From positions 72,692 to 136,691 of the forward strand of contig NZ_KB898330.1 of the NCBI RefSeq assembly GCF_000377625.1: 64,000 nucleotides of DNA, written 5' to 3'. The notes beneath the pieces were generated by a model, which was not told the DNA's origin, did no database searches, and saw only the letters and a program-made list of their open reading frames with translations. Origin of the DNA: Prevotella veroralis DSM 19559 = JCM 6290 (GTDB taxonomy: Bacteria > Bacteroidota > Bacteroidia > Bacteroidales > Bacteroidaceae). This document shows, in pieces, positions 35,259 to 45,491 of this stretch. Each line of letters begins with the position of its first letter. Within the stretch, counting starts at the first letter, position 1. Position numbers and translations under genes: made by a program.

Positions 35259-38186
35259 ATGAGCATCAGATTAAACAAAGCAATTCGCGAATTGAATATA
35301 GGACTTCAGACGGCAGTGGAGTTCTTGGAGAAGAAACAAGAGTTGGGGGAAGTTAAGAGTGACTTGAACTTCAAACTCAGTGATGAGCAGTATAATGCCC
35401 TTGTCGGAGCCTTTAAGAACGATAAAGAGGTGAAGAATGATGCAGCTAAACTTTTCCAGAAGAAGCCTAAAGAGAAGAAGTCTGCAACTGACCATAGGGC
35501 TGAAACGCTCCTAAAGGCTAATCGTCCGCAGTATAAACCAGTCGGAAAAATAGATCTTGAACAGCTTAATAAGCCGGTCAATAAGTCTTCTGTTGCTCCT
35601 ACTGAAAAAAAGTCTGACCCTGTAGTTGCTACTGCCGTGAGTCAAGCACAGGATAAGAAAGAGGCTGAAAAGGCTGTGAAAACCGAGAAGGTGGATAAGC
35701 CTGTAGTTAATGATAAGCCAGCCGAAAAGAAAGAGACGGTGAAGTCTGAAATATCTGTTAAGCCTAAGATGGAGAATCCTGTAAATACTTCTAAAGAGAA
35801 AAAGGTCGTTGACACAAAGGGTGTGAATACGTCTAAGGTGGAGAAGAAGCATGATGAGCCAAAGAAAGAAGTGAAAGCTGAAGTAAAGGCAGAGCCTGCT
35901 TCGACAACATCAAATACAACTACAAATTCTGAAGTAGTGGAGGATAAGAATGATAACGGACTGTTCCAGACCAAGAATGAGAAGAAGATGCTCAATACAC
36001 CAAAGGTGAATGTATTGGGGAAGATAGATCTCAGTACGCTGAATCAGAGCACTCGTCCTAAGAAGAAGAGTAAGGAAGAACGTCGTAAAGAGCGTGAAGA
36101 GAAGGCTGGTCAGAATAATGGTCAGGGCAAGAAGAAACGTGTTCGTATTAATAAGGAACGTGTTGACATCAATGCTGCAGCTAATCAGCAGCAGAACCAG
36201 AATGGTAAGAAAGGTGGTAATAACGGCGGTAACAAGAATGGTGGAAAGAAGAATCGCAATCGTAATCAGAAACCTTTAGAGGTGGATGATGAGGCTGTAG
36301 CACGTCAGGTAAAGGAGACTCTTGCTCGTTTAACAAGTAAGAGCCAGAATAAGAAAGGTGCTAAATACCGTAAGGAAAAGCGTGATGCAGTACAGGAACG
36401 TCTCAATGCCGAGGCTAAAGCAGAGCGTAAGGAAAGTAAGATATTGAAGTTGACAGAGTTTGTTACCGTATCTGAGTTGGCTACAATGATGAATATCCCA
36501 GTAACAAATGTCATATCAACGTTGATGTCTGTAGGTATTATGGTTTCTATTAACCAGCGTTTGGACGCAGAGACTATCAACCTTGTTGCTGATGAGTTTG
36601 GCTTCAAGACAGAGTATGTCAGTGCAGAAGTACAGGAAGCTGTAAGCGAGGAGGTAGATGATGAGAACGACCTCGTTTCACGTGCTCCTATCGTTACTGT
36701 CATGGGACATGTAGATCATGGTAAGACATCGTTGCTTGACCATATCCGTAATACCAATGTGATTGCTGGTGAAGCCGGTGGTATTACCCAGCACATTGGC
36801 GCCTATAGTGTGACATTGGAGAATGGTCGGAAGGTTACTTTCCTTGATACTCCGGGTCACGAAGCATTTACTGCTATGCGTGCTCGTGGTGCACAAGTAA
36901 CGGATATTGCTATTATCATCATCGCTGCTGACGACTCTGTGATGCCTACGACAAAGGAGGCTATTGCTCATGCGCAAGCAGCTGGTGTGCCAATGGTGTT
37001 TGCTATTAATAAGATTGATAAACCAGGAGCTAATCCTGATAAGATACGTGAGGACTTATCACAGATGAATCTACTTGTTGAAGAGTGGGGTGGTAAGTAT
37101 CAGTGTCAGGAGATCAGTGCTAAGAAGGGATTAGGTGTTAATGAACTTCTTGATAAGGTACTGCTTGAAGCTGATATGATGGATCTCAAGGCTAATCCTA
37201 ACCGTAAGGCAACAGGTACGATTATCGAATCATCTCTCGATAAGGGGCGTGGTTATGTTAGTACGGTACTTGTTTCTAATGGTACGTTGAAGATTGGTGA
37301 TAATGTCATCGCTGGTACTTCTTGGGGTCGTATTAAGGCTATGTTCAATGAACGTAACCAACGCATTGAGAGTGCGGGACCAGCAGAACCAGCTATTATT
37401 CTTGGTCTGAATGGTGCACCAACAGCAGGTGATACTTTCCATGTGATGGAGACTGAGCAGGAGGCACGTGAGATTGCTAACAAGCGTGAGCAGCTTCAGC
37501 GTGAGCAAGGCTTGCGTACACAGACTCGTCTTACATTGTCTGATATCTCTCACCGAATCGCTCGTGGTGAGTTCCATGAGATGAATATTATCGTGAAGGG
37601 TGATACCGATGGTTCTATCGAGGCATTGTCTGACTCATTCATCAAGCTGTCAACAGAGAAGGTGAAGGTGAATGTTATCAGCAAGGCAGTAGGGCAGATT
37701 TCAGAGAATGATGTGATGTTAGCATCTGCTTCTGATGCTGTCATTGTTGGTTTTCAGGTTCGTCCTTCTGCTGATGCACGCCGTTTGGCTGACCGTGAAG
37801 GTGTTGAAATCAATACTTACTCTGTCATCTATGACGCTATTGATGATGTGAAGTCAACGATGGTCGGTATGCTTGACAAGGTGAAGAAGGAAATTGTCAC
37901 TGGTCAGTTTGAGGTGAAACAAGTGTTCAAGATATCCAAGGTTGGAACGGTTGCTGGTGGTATGGTTACCGAAGGTAAGGTTCACAGCAAGGATAAAGGT
38001 CGAGTCGTTCGTGATGGTATCGTAATCCATACGGCTCCTATTGATGCCCTCAAGCGTTATAAGGACGATGTGAAGGAAGTCGCAACAGGACTTGAATGTG
38101 GTATATCACTTGTTAATTACAACGACTTGCAAGTTGGTGATATCATCGAAACCTTCACGGAGATTGAGGTAGAACAGAAATTATAA
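35259..38186 (+). CDS. infB: Translation initiation factor IF-2
   Basis: IF-2 is the GTPase that places initiator tRNA on the ribosome. It has 975 residues. An IF2_N-like start ([26 protein letters not shown]) is followed by a long low-complexity region rich in Lys, Glu and Asn (about 60-370). A second IF2_N domain lies near 395-445. The GTPase domain has G1 GHVDHGKT near 482, G3 DTPGH and G4 NKIDKPG near 583, then domains II-IV. The gene closes the rimP-nusA-infB unit with a strong terminator. Confidence 0.96.
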   Translation: MSIRLNKAIRELNIGLQTAVEFLEKKQELGEVKSDLNFKLSDEQYNALVGAFKNDKEVKNDAAKLFQKKPKEKKSATDHRAETLLKANRPQYKPVGKIDLEQLNKPVNKSSVAPTEKKSDPVVATAVSQAQDKKEAEKAVKTEKVDKPVVNDKPAEKKETVKSEISVKPKMENPVNTSKEKKVVDTKGVNTSKVEKKHDEPKKEVKAEVKAEPASTTSNTTTNSEVVEDKNDNGLFQTKNEKKMLNTPKVNVLGKIDLSTLNQSTRPKKKSKEERRKEREEKAGQNNGQGKKKRVRINKERVDINAAANQQQNQNGKKGGNNGGNKNGGKKNRNRNQKPLEVDDEAVARQVKETLARLTSKSQNKKGAKYRKEKRDAVQERLNAEAKAERKESKILKLTEFVTVSELATMMNIPVTNVISTLMSVGIMVSINQRLDAETINLVADEFGFKTEYVSAEVQEAVSEEVDDENDLVSRAPIVTVMGHVDHGKTSLLDHIRNTNVIAGEAGGITQHIGAYSVTLENGRKVTFLDTPGHEAFTAMRARGAQVTDIAIIIIAADDSVMPTTKEAIAHAQAAGVPMVFAINKIDKPGANPDKIREDLSQMNLLVEEWGGKYQCQEISAKKGLGVNELLDKVLLEADMMDLKANPNRKATGTIIESSLDKGRGYVSTVLVSNGTLKIGDNVIAGTSWGRIKAMFNERNQRIESAGPAEPAIILGLNGAPTAGDTFHVMETEQEAREIANKREQLQREQGLRTQTRLTLSDISHRIARGEFHEMNIIVKGDTDGSIEALSDSFIKLSTEKVKVNVISKAVGQISENDVMLASASDAVIVGFQVRPSADARRLADREGVEINTYSVIYDAIDDVKSTMVGMLDKVKKEIVTGQFEVKQVFKISKVGTVAGGMVTEGKVHSKDKGRVVRDGIVIHTAPIDALKRYKDDVKEVATGLECGISLVNYNDLQVGDIIETFTEIEVEQKL

Positions 38187-38194
38187 TAAAATAA

Positions 38195-38246
38195 AAAGAA
38201 CCGTCTTTTCTCCATCAAAGGAGTAAAGACGGTTCTTTCTTTTTGG
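38195..38246 (+). terminator. Terminator after infB
   Basis: AAAGAACCGTCTTT pairs perfectly over 14 bp with AAAGACGGTTCTTT, with an inner CTCC/GGAG pair and a following TTTCTTTTT. Confidence 0.95.
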
Positions 38247-38324
38247 TAACAAATGTTGCTATTGTACTAGTGGCACGTAATTTGTCTACCTATACCATAC
38301 ATATATATTAGTATTGAGTTACAA

Positions 38325-39770
38325 ATGTCAGAGAATAAAAATAATGAATTCGTAAAGAAGGTTGCAGAGCAAAAGTACGAGTTTGGCTTTACAACCGACA
38401 TACATACGGAGGTCATACCAAAGGGTCTGAACGAGGATATCGTTCGACTTATTTCGCAGAAGAAAGGGGAACCGGAGTGGCTCCTCGATTTTCGTTTGAA
38501 GGCTTTCCATTACTGGGAAGCTCTCCCGATACCAACGTGGGGGCACTTACATTTGCCTGATTTGCATTTGCAAGATATCTCCTATTATGCTGATCCGTTG
38601 GCGAAGAAGCCTAAGAATAAGGAGATTGACCCAGAGTTAGAGAAGACTTTCGATAAGTTAGGTATTCCTTTGGAAGAGCGATTAGCACTGAGTGGGACGG
38701 CTGTTGATGCCATCATGGACTCCGTATCAGTGAAGACAACCTTTAAGAAGCAGTTAGCAGAGAAAGGAATCATCTTCTGTTCTATTGGTGAAGCAGTCAA
38801 AGAACATCCAGACTTGGTGCGTAAATACCTTGGAAGTGTTGTTCCTTATCGTGACAACTACTCTGCAGCGCTCAATTCTGCGGTCTTTAGTGATGGCTCT
38901 TTTGTGTATATACCGAAAGGAGTTCGTTGTCCGATGGAGCTTAGTTCGTACTTCCGCATCAATGCTATCAATACTGGTCAGTTCGAACGTACACTGATTG
39001 TGGCTGATGATGATTCGTATGTCAGCTATCTTGAGGGCTGTACCGCGCCTATGCGTGATGAGAACCAGTTGCATGCTGCAGTAGTTGAAATCGTTGTGTT
39101 AGATAATGCAGAGGTAAAATACTCTACTGTTCAGAACTGGTATCCAGGTGATGAGAATGGTAAGGGTGGTGTCTTGAATCTTGTTACAAAGCGTGGCGAG
39201 CTTCGTGGTGTAAACTCAAAACTGTCATGGACACAGGTAGAGACAGGTTCGGCTATTACTTGGAAGTATCCTTCTTGTGTGTTGAAGGGTGATAACTCAC
39301 AGGCAGAGTTCTATTCTGTTGCTGTAACCAATAACTACCAAGAGGCTGATACTGGTACGAAGATGATTCACATGGGTAAGAATACGAAGAGTACAATCAT
39401 CTCGAAAGGTATCTCTGCCGGACATAGTCAGAACTCTTATCGTGGCTTGGTTCGTGCTACAGCCAATGCGGAGAACGCTCGTAACTACTCAAGTTGTGAC
39501 TCTCTTCTCTTAGGTTCTGACTGCGGTGCACATACATTCCCTTATATGGACATCCACAACGATACTGCTATTGTTGAGCATGAAGCAACCACTTCGAAGA
39601 TTAGTGAGGACCAACTCTTCTACTGTAATCAGCGTGGTATACCAACAGAGGATGCCGTTGGTTTGATTGTCAATGGTTATGCGAAGGACGTTCTCAACAA
39701 ACTTCCAATGGAGTTTGCTGTTGAGGCACAGAAACTTCTCTCTGTAACACTTGAAGGAACAGTAGGATAA
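38325..39770 (+). CDS. sufB: Fe-S cluster assembly scaffold subunit SufB
   Basis: SufB forms the SufBCD scaffold that builds Fe-S clusters in the cytoplasm. It has 481 residues. The N-terminal region ([25 protein letters not shown]) and the [25 protein letters not shown] beta-helix segment are typical. The C-terminal part contains [20 protein letters not shown] and the final [13 protein letters not shown]. It is first in a cluster with a small secreted protein gene, sufC, sufD and sufS. No sufE or iscU-like gene lies in this window. Confidence 0.95.
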   Translation: MSENKNNEFVKKVAEQKYEFGFTTDIHTEVIPKGLNEDIVRLISQKKGEPEWLLDFRLKAFHYWEALPIPTWGHLHLPDLHLQDISYYADPLAKKPKNKEIDPELEKTFDKLGIPLEERLALSGTAVDAIMDSVSVKTTFKKQLAEKGIIFCSIGEAVKEHPDLVRKYLGSVVPYRDNYSAALNSAVFSDGSFVYIPKGVRCPMELSSYFRINAINTGQFERTLIVADDDSYVSYLEGCTAPMRDENQLHAAVVEIVVLDNAEVKYSTVQNWYPGDENGKGGVLNLVTKRGELRGVNSKLSWTQVETGSAITWKYPSCVLKGDNSQAEFYSVAVTNNYQEADTGTKMIHMGKNTKSTIISKGISAGHSQNSYRGLVRATANAENARNYSSCDSLLLGSDCGAHTFPYMDIHNDTAIVEHEATTSKISEDQLFYCNQRGIPTEDAVGLIVNGYAKDVLNKLPMEFAVEAQKLLSVTLEGTVG

Positions 39771-39788
39771 TATAACTGAACAAAGCAT

Positions 39789-40208
39789 ATGCGAAAGGTC
39801 ATTCTTATCACGTCTGGCTTGCTGCTTACAACAATACTTCAAGCCCAGTCATGGCAGATAAAACCGTGGCAGAAGTATTTGATTGATGAGCAAGTGAAGC
39901 AAGATACGGCGATTACATGCCGGTCAGTGATGGGGTTACCGTATACACCCAAGCCCTTTGATACTCGCCTCTATCGTACAGTTACGGGCTCGGAGATGAT
40001 AGGCAACTTACCACGTTACAAGAAGAAGTCGAAGTCTATCTTTGGTGATAGCAACCCTTCTCAGTCCGTATTTGCCGAGCAAGATGCAGCTACTGAGCGT
40101 GCTCGTATGGTAGAGGGCGATCATGATTCTGGATTCGGTTTCTTCTCTGCTATTTTGTCAACTGTCGCTGATATAATAGATTACAATCTTAAAGTAAAGA
40201 ATAAATAA
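39789..40208 (+). CDS. Unknown small exported protein encoded inside the suf cluster
   Basis: I do not recognise this 139-residue protein. It starts with a signal peptide (MRKVILITSGLLLTTILQAQ) and so should leave the cytoplasm, unlike SufB and SufC on either side. The mature part contains SWQIKPWQKYLIDEQVK, a basic KKKSKS stretch and a C-terminal helix-like segment (FGFFSAILSTVADIIDYNLKVKNK). It begins 18 bases after the sufB stop and ends one base before sufC. It is therefore almost certainly co-transcribed with them. Any link to Fe-S metabolism is inference from position only. Confidence 0.75.
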   Translation: MRKVILITSGLLLTTILQAQSWQIKPWQKYLIDEQVKQDTAITCRSVMGLPYTPKPFDTRLYRTVTGSEMIGNLPRYKKKSKSIFGDSNPSQSVFAEQDAATERARMVEGDHDSGFGFFSAILSTVADIIDYNLKVKNK

Positions 40209-40209
40209 T

Positions 40210-40965
40210 ATGTTAGAAGTAAGAAACCTGCATGCTACCATCGCAGGAAAAGAAATATTAAAAGGTATCAACCTCACGATAAAAGATGGTGAGGTACATG
40301 CTATCATGGGACCTAATGGTTCGGGTAAATCAACGCTGAGTGCCGTACTGACGGGTAATCCTCTCTATGAGGTGACCGATGGTATGGCTATTTTTAATGG
40401 CAAAAACCTATTGGAGATGAAGCCAGAAGACCGCTCTCACGAGGGTTTGTTCCTCTCTTTCCAATATCCTGTTGAGATACCAGGCGTGAGTATGACCAAC
40501 TTCATGAAGGCTGCTATTAATGCGAAACGTGCCTATGAAGGATTAGATCCAATGAAGGCTGCTGAGTTTATGGCACTCATGCGTGAGAAACGTCAGTTGG
40601 TGGGGATGGACTCCACACTCTCTCGTCGCAGTGTAAACGAAGGTTTTTCGGGTGGTGAGAAGAAGCGTAATGAAATCTTCCAGATGGCAATGTTAGAACC
40701 AAAACTCAGTATTTTGGATGAGACGGACTCCGGTCTTGACGTTGATGCTATGCGCATTGTAGCTGATGGCGTTAACAAGATGCATACTGATAAAACCTCA
40801 TACATCGTCATCACGCACTATGAGCGACTGCTTGATATGATCAAACCAGACGTTGTTCACGTGCTTTATAAAGGTCGTATCGTGAAGACGGCAGGTCCAG
40901 AATTGGCGAAGGAGATTGAACAACGCGGTTACGATTGGATAAAGGAAGAAGTGGATAACGACTGA
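40210..40965 (+). CDS. sufC: Fe-S cluster assembly ATPase SufC
   Basis: SufC is the ABC-type ATPase of the SufBCD complex. It has 251 residues, with Walker A GPNGSGKST at 34-42 and the SufC-type signature NEGFSGGEKKRNEIFQ near 142. Walker B is LSILDETDSGLDVDA, with the characteristic ETDSGLD. It follows the unknown exported protein gene by one base. A 208-base gap without a clear feature separates it from sufD. Confidence 0.96.
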   Translation: MLEVRNLHATIAGKEILKGINLTIKDGEVHAIMGPNGSGKSTLSAVLTGNPLYEVTDGMAIFNGKNLLEMKPEDRSHEGLFLSFQYPVEIPGVSMTNFMKAAINAKRAYEGLDPMKAAEFMALMREKRQLVGMDSTLSRRSVNEGFSGGEKKRNEIFQMAMLEPKLSILDETDSGLDVDAMRIVADGVNKMHTDKTSYIVITHYERLLDMIKPDVVHVLYKGRIVKTAGPELAKEIEQRGYDWIKEEVDND

Positions 40966-41173
40966 TAACGTCGTGTAAGAAAAAGTATTTACATAATGGA
41001 GCGAGTAGGAAAAGAGTTAGTAGAAAGTTGAAATTGTCTTATAAGAGAATTTTGATTGTCTGTAATATAATGGTTTTCAGTGAGTTATAAAACTACTATT
41101 TAGGTTGTAATAAACGGTAAAAAGGATTACAAACAACTGCTCTTTCACTGCTTCAAAACTTCTTAAAACAAAC

Positions 41174-42517
41174 ATGCAAAGCGAAAAACAATATATAGAC
41201 CTCTATACAGAGGCGCAGCAAATCATAAAGGATCATGCTGCTCCTGTGATGAATGAGGTGCGCGATAAGGCTTTTGACGATTTCCGTCGGCTGGGCTTTC
41301 CATCAAAGAAGGTGGAACGCTATAAGTACACGGACATGCAAAAGCTATTCGAACCAGATTATGGTTTGAATCTCAACAGGCTTGAAATACCCGTTGATCC
41401 ATACGAGACATTCAAGTGTGATGTGCCCAATCTCAGTACTTCTCTTTACTTTATAGTTAACGATCAGTTCTATACAAAGGCTCTCCCAAAGGCAAAACTC
41501 AATGATGGAGTTGTCATTGACAGTTTGAATCATGTGGCTATTGAGCATCCAGAATTGGTGAGTAAGTATTATGGAAAGCTGGCTGACACTGAGAAAGATG
41601 CTGTTACGGCACTGAATACGATGTTAGCACAGGACGGACTCTTTATCTATGTGCCTAAGAATGTGCAACTTGATCGTACGGTGCAGGTGATAAATATCCT
41701 CCGTTCAGATGTTGACTTGATGGTCAATCGGCGTGTACTCATTGTGCTCGAAGAAGGTGCTAAGGCGCAATTCCTCTTCTGTGACCACGCAGCTGACGAC
41801 CGAAACTTCCTTGCAACACAAGTGATTGAAGCCTTTGTGGGCGATAATGCGAACCTGGAACTGAACTGTATGGAAGAGACACATGCTAAGAATGTTCGTG
41901 TTTCGAATGTTTATATCGAACAGCAACGCAATTCACGTGCAAGTCATAACGTCATAACACTACACAATGGAGTAACCCGAAACATGCTCGACCTTGTCTT
42001 TAAGGGTGAGGGCAGCGAGTGTTTCTGCAATGGTTGTGTGATTGCTGACAAGAATCAGCATGTTGATAACAACACGCTTATCGACCATCAAGTACCTCAT
42101 TGCACAAGCAACGAACTCTATAAGTACGTACTCGACGAGAATGCCGTGGGTGCTTTCGCAGGTCGTGTACTCGTTCGTAAGGGCGCACAGAAGACACTCT
42201 CACAAGAGAATAACCGTAACCTCTGTGCCAGCAAGACTGCCCGAATGTTCACGCAGCCAATGCTTGAGATTTATGCTGATGATGTTCAGTGTAATCATGG
42301 CTCAACAGTTGGGCAGCTCAATGATGCCGCTCTCTTCTATATGGAGCAACGTGGTATCGACAGGAAAGAAGCTAAACTCCTCCTTGAGTTTGCCTTTATC
42401 AATGAAGTCATCGACAAGATGGAACTCGAACCACTGCGCGACCGCCTCCATCATTTGGTAGAGAAGCGCTTCCGTGGGGAACTAGATAAGTGCGAAGGGT
42501 GCAACTTGTGTAAGTAA
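41174..42517 (+). CDS. sufD: Fe-S cluster assembly protein SufD
   Basis: SufD is the SufB paralogue of the SufBCD scaffold. It has 447 residues. The SUF_FeS beta-helix core runs from about 160 to 410 (NRRVLIVLEEGAKAQFLFCDH, QVPHCTSNELYKYVLDENAVGAFAGRVLVRKGAQKT). The HGSTVGQLNDAALFYMEQRGI motif is typical of SufD. The C-terminus ends in GELDKCEGCNLCK, a CxxCxxC pattern that might bind a metal or cluster. sufS follows only after a 542-base repeat-filled gap, so co-transcription with sufS is uncertain. Confidence 0.94.
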   Translation: MQSEKQYIDLYTEAQQIIKDHAAPVMNEVRDKAFDDFRRLGFPSKKVERYKYTDMQKLFEPDYGLNLNRLEIPVDPYETFKCDVPNLSTSLYFIVNDQFYTKALPKAKLNDGVVIDSLNHVAIEHPELVSKYYGKLADTEKDAVTALNTMLAQDGLFIYVPKNVQLDRTVQVINILRSDVDLMVNRRVLIVLEEGAKAQFLFCDHAADDRNFLATQVIEAFVGDNANLELNCMEETHAKNVRVSNVYIEQQRNSRASHNVITLHNGVTRNMLDLVFKGEGSECFCNGCVIADKNQHVDNNTLIDHQVPHCTSNELYKYVLDENAVGAFAGRVLVRKGAQKTLSQENNRNLCASKTARMFTQPMLEIYADDVQCNHGSTVGQLNDAALFYMEQRGIDRKEAKLLLEFAFINEVIDKMELEPLRDRLHHLVEKRFRGELDKCEGCNLCK

Positions 42518-42519
42518 AT

Positions 42520-43045
42520 ACCCACCCCTTACCCTCCCGAAGGGAGGGAGATTGATATGATAGTGAGGGTGAGGGAGCTCTAAGGTATTATTTCCGAAAG
42601 AACTTATCAAACTTCTCTTCTGTTGAAAACGAGTAGGAAGTTGAGTATTAGAAATTATATAACAATAATAACATATCCTTCTCCCTTCCCTTGAAGAGGG
42701 ATAGTTTTGCGTCTCAAGAGACTATATAGCAATAATAACATATCCATCTCCTTTCCCTTGAAGAGGGATAGTTTTGCGTCTCAAGAGACTATATGGCAAT
42801 AACAACATATCCATCTCCCTCGCTTGAAGAGGGATAGTTTTGCGTCTCAAGAGACTATATGGCAATAACAACATATCCATCTCCCTCGCTTGAAGAAGGA
42901 TTGTTTTGCGTCTCAAGAGACTATATAGCAATAATAACATATCCATCTCCCTCCCTTGAAGAGGAATAGTTTTGAGTCTCAAGAGACTATATAGCAATAA
43001 TAACATATCCATCTCCCCTCCCTTCGGGAGGGGTTGGGGGTGGGT
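42520..43045. mobile_element. MITE-like element with inverted ends and tandem repeats, between sufD and sufS
   Basis: Ends at about 42520-42553 and 43012-43045 are imperfect inverted repeats of about 34 bp (ACCCACCCC..., then the hairpin CCCTCCCGAAGGGAGGG). Inside are tandem repeats of 66-67 bp beginning ACATATCC at 42671, 42738, 42805, 42871, 42937 and 43003. Each repeat carries two small hairpins, TCCCTC/GAGGGA and GTCTC-AA-GAGAC. No ORF is credible. The right end touches the leader of sufS. It resembles tandem-repeat-bearing miniature elements described in Porphyromonas; mobility here is inference. Confidence 0.7.
42671..43010. repeat. 66-67-bp tandem repeat block
   Basis: Five full copies plus the start of a sixth, with steps of 67, 67, 66, 66 and 66. 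Copies differ at a few positions (TATAGCAATAATAA versus TATGGCAATAACAA). Within one copy the words GAAGAGGGATAG and CAAGAGACTATA lie 22 bases apart, so each 66-bp unit may derive from three 22-bp blocks. Confidence 0.85.
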
Positions 43046-43059
43046 TTCCGAGTATCTTT

Positions 43060-44277
43060 ATGTACGATATTAATAAAGTTAGAGAAGACTTCCCGATACT
43101 CTCTCGCACCGTTTATGACAAGCCGCTGGTTTACTTTGATAATGGTGCTACCACACAGAAACCACTCTGTGTACTGGATGCTATGCGTGAAGAGTATCTT
43201 AATGTGAATGCAAATGTGCATCGTGGGGTACACTGGATGTCGCAACAAGCAACCGACTTACACGAAGCTGCACGCGAAACAGTAAAGAAGTTCATTAATG
43301 CTCGTTCCACTACAGAGGTTGTCTTCACACGTGGAACGACAGAGAGTTTGAATCTCGTTGCCTCCAGTTTCACTGAAGGTTGTATGCGAGAGGGCGATGA
43401 GGTGATTGTTTCTGTCATGGAACACCACTCTAACATCGTTCCTTGGCAGTTACAGGAACAGCGCAAAGGGATTGTTCTTAAGGTTATTCCGATGACCGAT
43501 GAGGGAGTTCTCGACCTACATGCTTATGAGAAACTCTTCTCGAAACGCACGAAATTGGTCAGTGTAACGCAGGTAAGTAACGTTCTCGGAAGCATCAATC
43601 CAGTAAAGGAAATGATCCGAATAGCCCATGAATGCGATGTACCCGTTATGGTTGATGGTGCGCAGAGCGTACCTCATTTCGCTGTTGATGTGCAAGACTT
43701 AGATTGTGACTTCCTTGCTTTCAGTGGGCATAAGGTCTATGGTCCGACGGGCGTAGGCGTTCTTTATGGTAAAGAGAAGTGGCTCGATAAGATGCCTCCA
43801 TACCAAGGTGGTGGCGAGATGATAGAACATGTTAGCTTTGGAAAGACCACTTTTGAGCGTCCACCATTGAAGTTTGAAGCTGGAACCCCCGACTATATAG
43901 CTACTCACGGACTTGCCAAAGCCCTCGATTATGTATCCGCTTTGGGGATGGATAACATCTTTCAACACGAACAGAAACTTACCCACTACGCCCTTCAGAG
44001 GCTTCGTGAGATTGATGGAATGCACATTTATGGACATCACCAAGACGCTGGAGACGCTGTTATTAGCTTCAACGTTGGTGATATCCATCACATGGATTTA
44101 GGTACTCTCCTCGATCAACTCGGTATTGCGGTACGCACTGGTCATCATTGCGCACAGCCTTTGATGGATCGTTTGGGCGTCCTTGGTACAGTGAGGGCAT
44201 CCTTCGGATTGTACAATACATGCGGAGAAGTCGATGCTTTAGTAGCAGGATTAAAGCGAGTGGTAATGATGTTTTAG
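43060..44277 (+). CDS. sufS: Cysteine desulfurase SufS
   Basis: SufS is a PLP enzyme that removes sulfur from cysteine for Fe-S assembly. It has 405 residues. The PLP lysine lies in FSGHKVYGPTGVG near 224. The catalytic cysteine lies in RTGHHCAQPLM near 363, in the SufS-type loop. The N-terminus (DFPILSRTVYDKPLVYFDNGATTQKP) is characteristic. The ATG at 43060 is 14 bases after the inverted end of the repeat element, so its ribosome-binding region borders the element. Confidence 0.96.
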   Translation: MYDINKVREDFPILSRTVYDKPLVYFDNGATTQKPLCVLDAMREEYLNVNANVHRGVHWMSQQATDLHEAARETVKKFINARSTTEVVFTRGTTESLNLVASSFTEGCMREGDEVIVSVMEHHSNIVPWQLQEQRKGIVLKVIPMTDEGVLDLHAYEKLFSKRTKLVSVTQVSNVLGSINPVKEMIRIAHECDVPVMVDGAQSVPHFAVDVQDLDCDFLAFSGHKVYGPTGVGVLYGKEKWLDKMPPYQGGGEMIEHVSFGKTTFERPPLKFEAGTPDYIATHGLAKALDYVSALGMDNIFQHEQKLTHYALQRLREIDGMHIYGHHQDAGDAVISFNVGDIHHMDLGTLLDQLGIAVRTGHHCAQPLMDRLGVLGTVRASFGLYNTCGEVDALVAGLKRVVMMF

Positions 44278-44334
44278 CATTTACGTGCGTTCTATTTATG
44301 ATATAGAAAATAGAGACATTTCCTCCAACTAAAC

Positions 44335-44376
44335 ATCCTTTCGTCATTCATTGTAGGTATGAAGACGAATAAGGAT
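44335..44376. other. Stem-loop downstream of sufS
   Basis: ATCCTT pairs with AAGGAT, and CGTC-TTCAT pairs with ATGAA-GACG with one bulge. It lies between the convergent sufS and small membrane protein genes. It lacks a T tract, so a terminator role is only possible. Confidence 0.4.
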
Positions 44377-44418
44377 AGGTGTCATAAGGGGCAAAATCTC
44401 TATTTCAGTATTCAAAGT

Positions 44419-44700
44419 TTATCCTCTCTTGCACATCCACAGGCTTCTTATGAACCATAAGATAGCGATAATATGCAGCCAGATAGACATCATTATGGGG
44501 AATGCTGATAGAACAAATGCAATTTGAGCTTGCGTTATGTACGCTGCTTGTTGGCTGCTCACCTCCCGCTCAAGGATAGCACTATAATAATTGCGAAGCC
44601 ATTCTGCAGGAGCATGTAGCCACACATTCATATCTTTAAAAAGTCGACTTAGGTCGTTGTAAGATGTGTTCTGCTCGGTGAAAGTCATTTCTTTTTTCAT
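44419..44700 (-). CDS. Small membrane protein of unknown function
   Basis: I do not recognise this 93-residue protein. About 55 polar residues are followed by a hydrophobic C-terminal stretch (IAFVLSAFPIMMSIWLHIIAILWFIRSLWM) that could span the membrane once or as a tight hairpin, ending in CKRG. A minus-strand -7-like TACTTTTG (44770-44777) lies 70 bases upstream. This supports a real, independently transcribed gene facing away from rnhB. Confidence 0.6.
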   Translation of the reverse strand: MKKEMTFTEQNTSYNDLSRLFKDMNVWLHAPAEWLRNYYSAILEREVSSQQAAYITQAQIAFVLSAFPIMMSIWLHIIAILWFIRSLWMCKRG

Positions 44701-44871
44701 ATCGTTTTGCTTTAGTTTGTTGCTATATATAATATATAAGGTGTAAGAACCATTTTTGGTTTACGCTTGCAAAAGTAAGATTGATACGTGCAAAGGATGT
44801 TCACTCACTTAAAAACATTTGTTATATACACTTAAAATGAAAGGTTCTTTAACTATTAAGACGTACTATTC

Positions 44872-45474
44872 ATGTTGAAAAGTCATTATTATGAAGGGTT
44901 GATAGAGGCTGGCTGCGATGAAGCAGGTAGGGGATGCCTTGCTGGAAGTGTGTATGCAGCGGCAGTCATCTTGCCTACTAACTACAAAAACGACCTACTG
45001 AACGATTCCAAGAAGTTGTCAGCTAAAAAGCGATATGCTCTTCGCAAGATCATTGAACGTGATGCCCTTGCATGGGCTGTGGGTATTGTTACACCCGAAG
45101 AGATAGACAAGATAAACATTCTCAACGCGTCCTTCCTTGCCATGCATCGTGCTTTAGATCAACTCAAGATGTGTCCCGAAGCCATTATCGTTGATGGTAA
45201 CCGCTTCACTCCCTATCAAGATTTACCATTTACCACCATCGTAAAGGGTGATGGAAAGTATCTTTCTATAGCCGCTGCATCCATCCTTGCCAAGACATAT
45301 CGCGATGATTACATGCTCTCACTGGCTGAGAAATACCCCCAATATGACTGGCAGTCGAATATGGGATACCCCACTAAGAAGCACCGGGAGGCCATCCGTC
45401 AATACGGAATAACGCCATTTCATCGCAAAAGTTACAATCTCTTAGGAGATGAACAATTATCATTTGATTTCTAA
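44872..45474 (+). CDS. rnhB: Ribonuclease HII
   Basis: This cytoplasmic enzyme nicks the RNA strand of RNA-DNA hybrids and removes ribonucleotides from DNA. It has 200 residues. The motif CDEAGRGCLAG at 15-25 carries the first catalytic acids (D16, E17). VDGNRF and SIAAASILAKTYRD follow, with D107 region and the later aspartate in place. The ATG at 44872 gives the expected length. A WYL regulator gene follows 17 bases after the stop. Confidence 0.95.
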   Translation: MLKSHYYEGLIEAGCDEAGRGCLAGSVYAAAVILPTNYKNDLLNDSKKLSAKKRYALRKIIERDALAWAVGIVTPEEIDKINILNASFLAMHRALDQLKMCPEAIIVDGNRFTPYQDLPFTTIVKGDGKYLSIAAASILAKTYRDDYMLSLAEKYPQYDWQSNMGYPTKKHREAIRQYGITPFHRKSYNLLGDEQLSFDF

Positions 45475-45491
45475 AATAACGTACCTTCATC

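Noticed and set aside
42671..43010. 66-bp tandem repeats as a CRISPR array or as a repeat protein (96-codon frame on the minus strand)
   Set aside because: The whole unit repeats, with no unique spacers. The frame arises because 66 is a multiple of three, is interrupted by a 67-bp unit and has no start context or recognisable fold.
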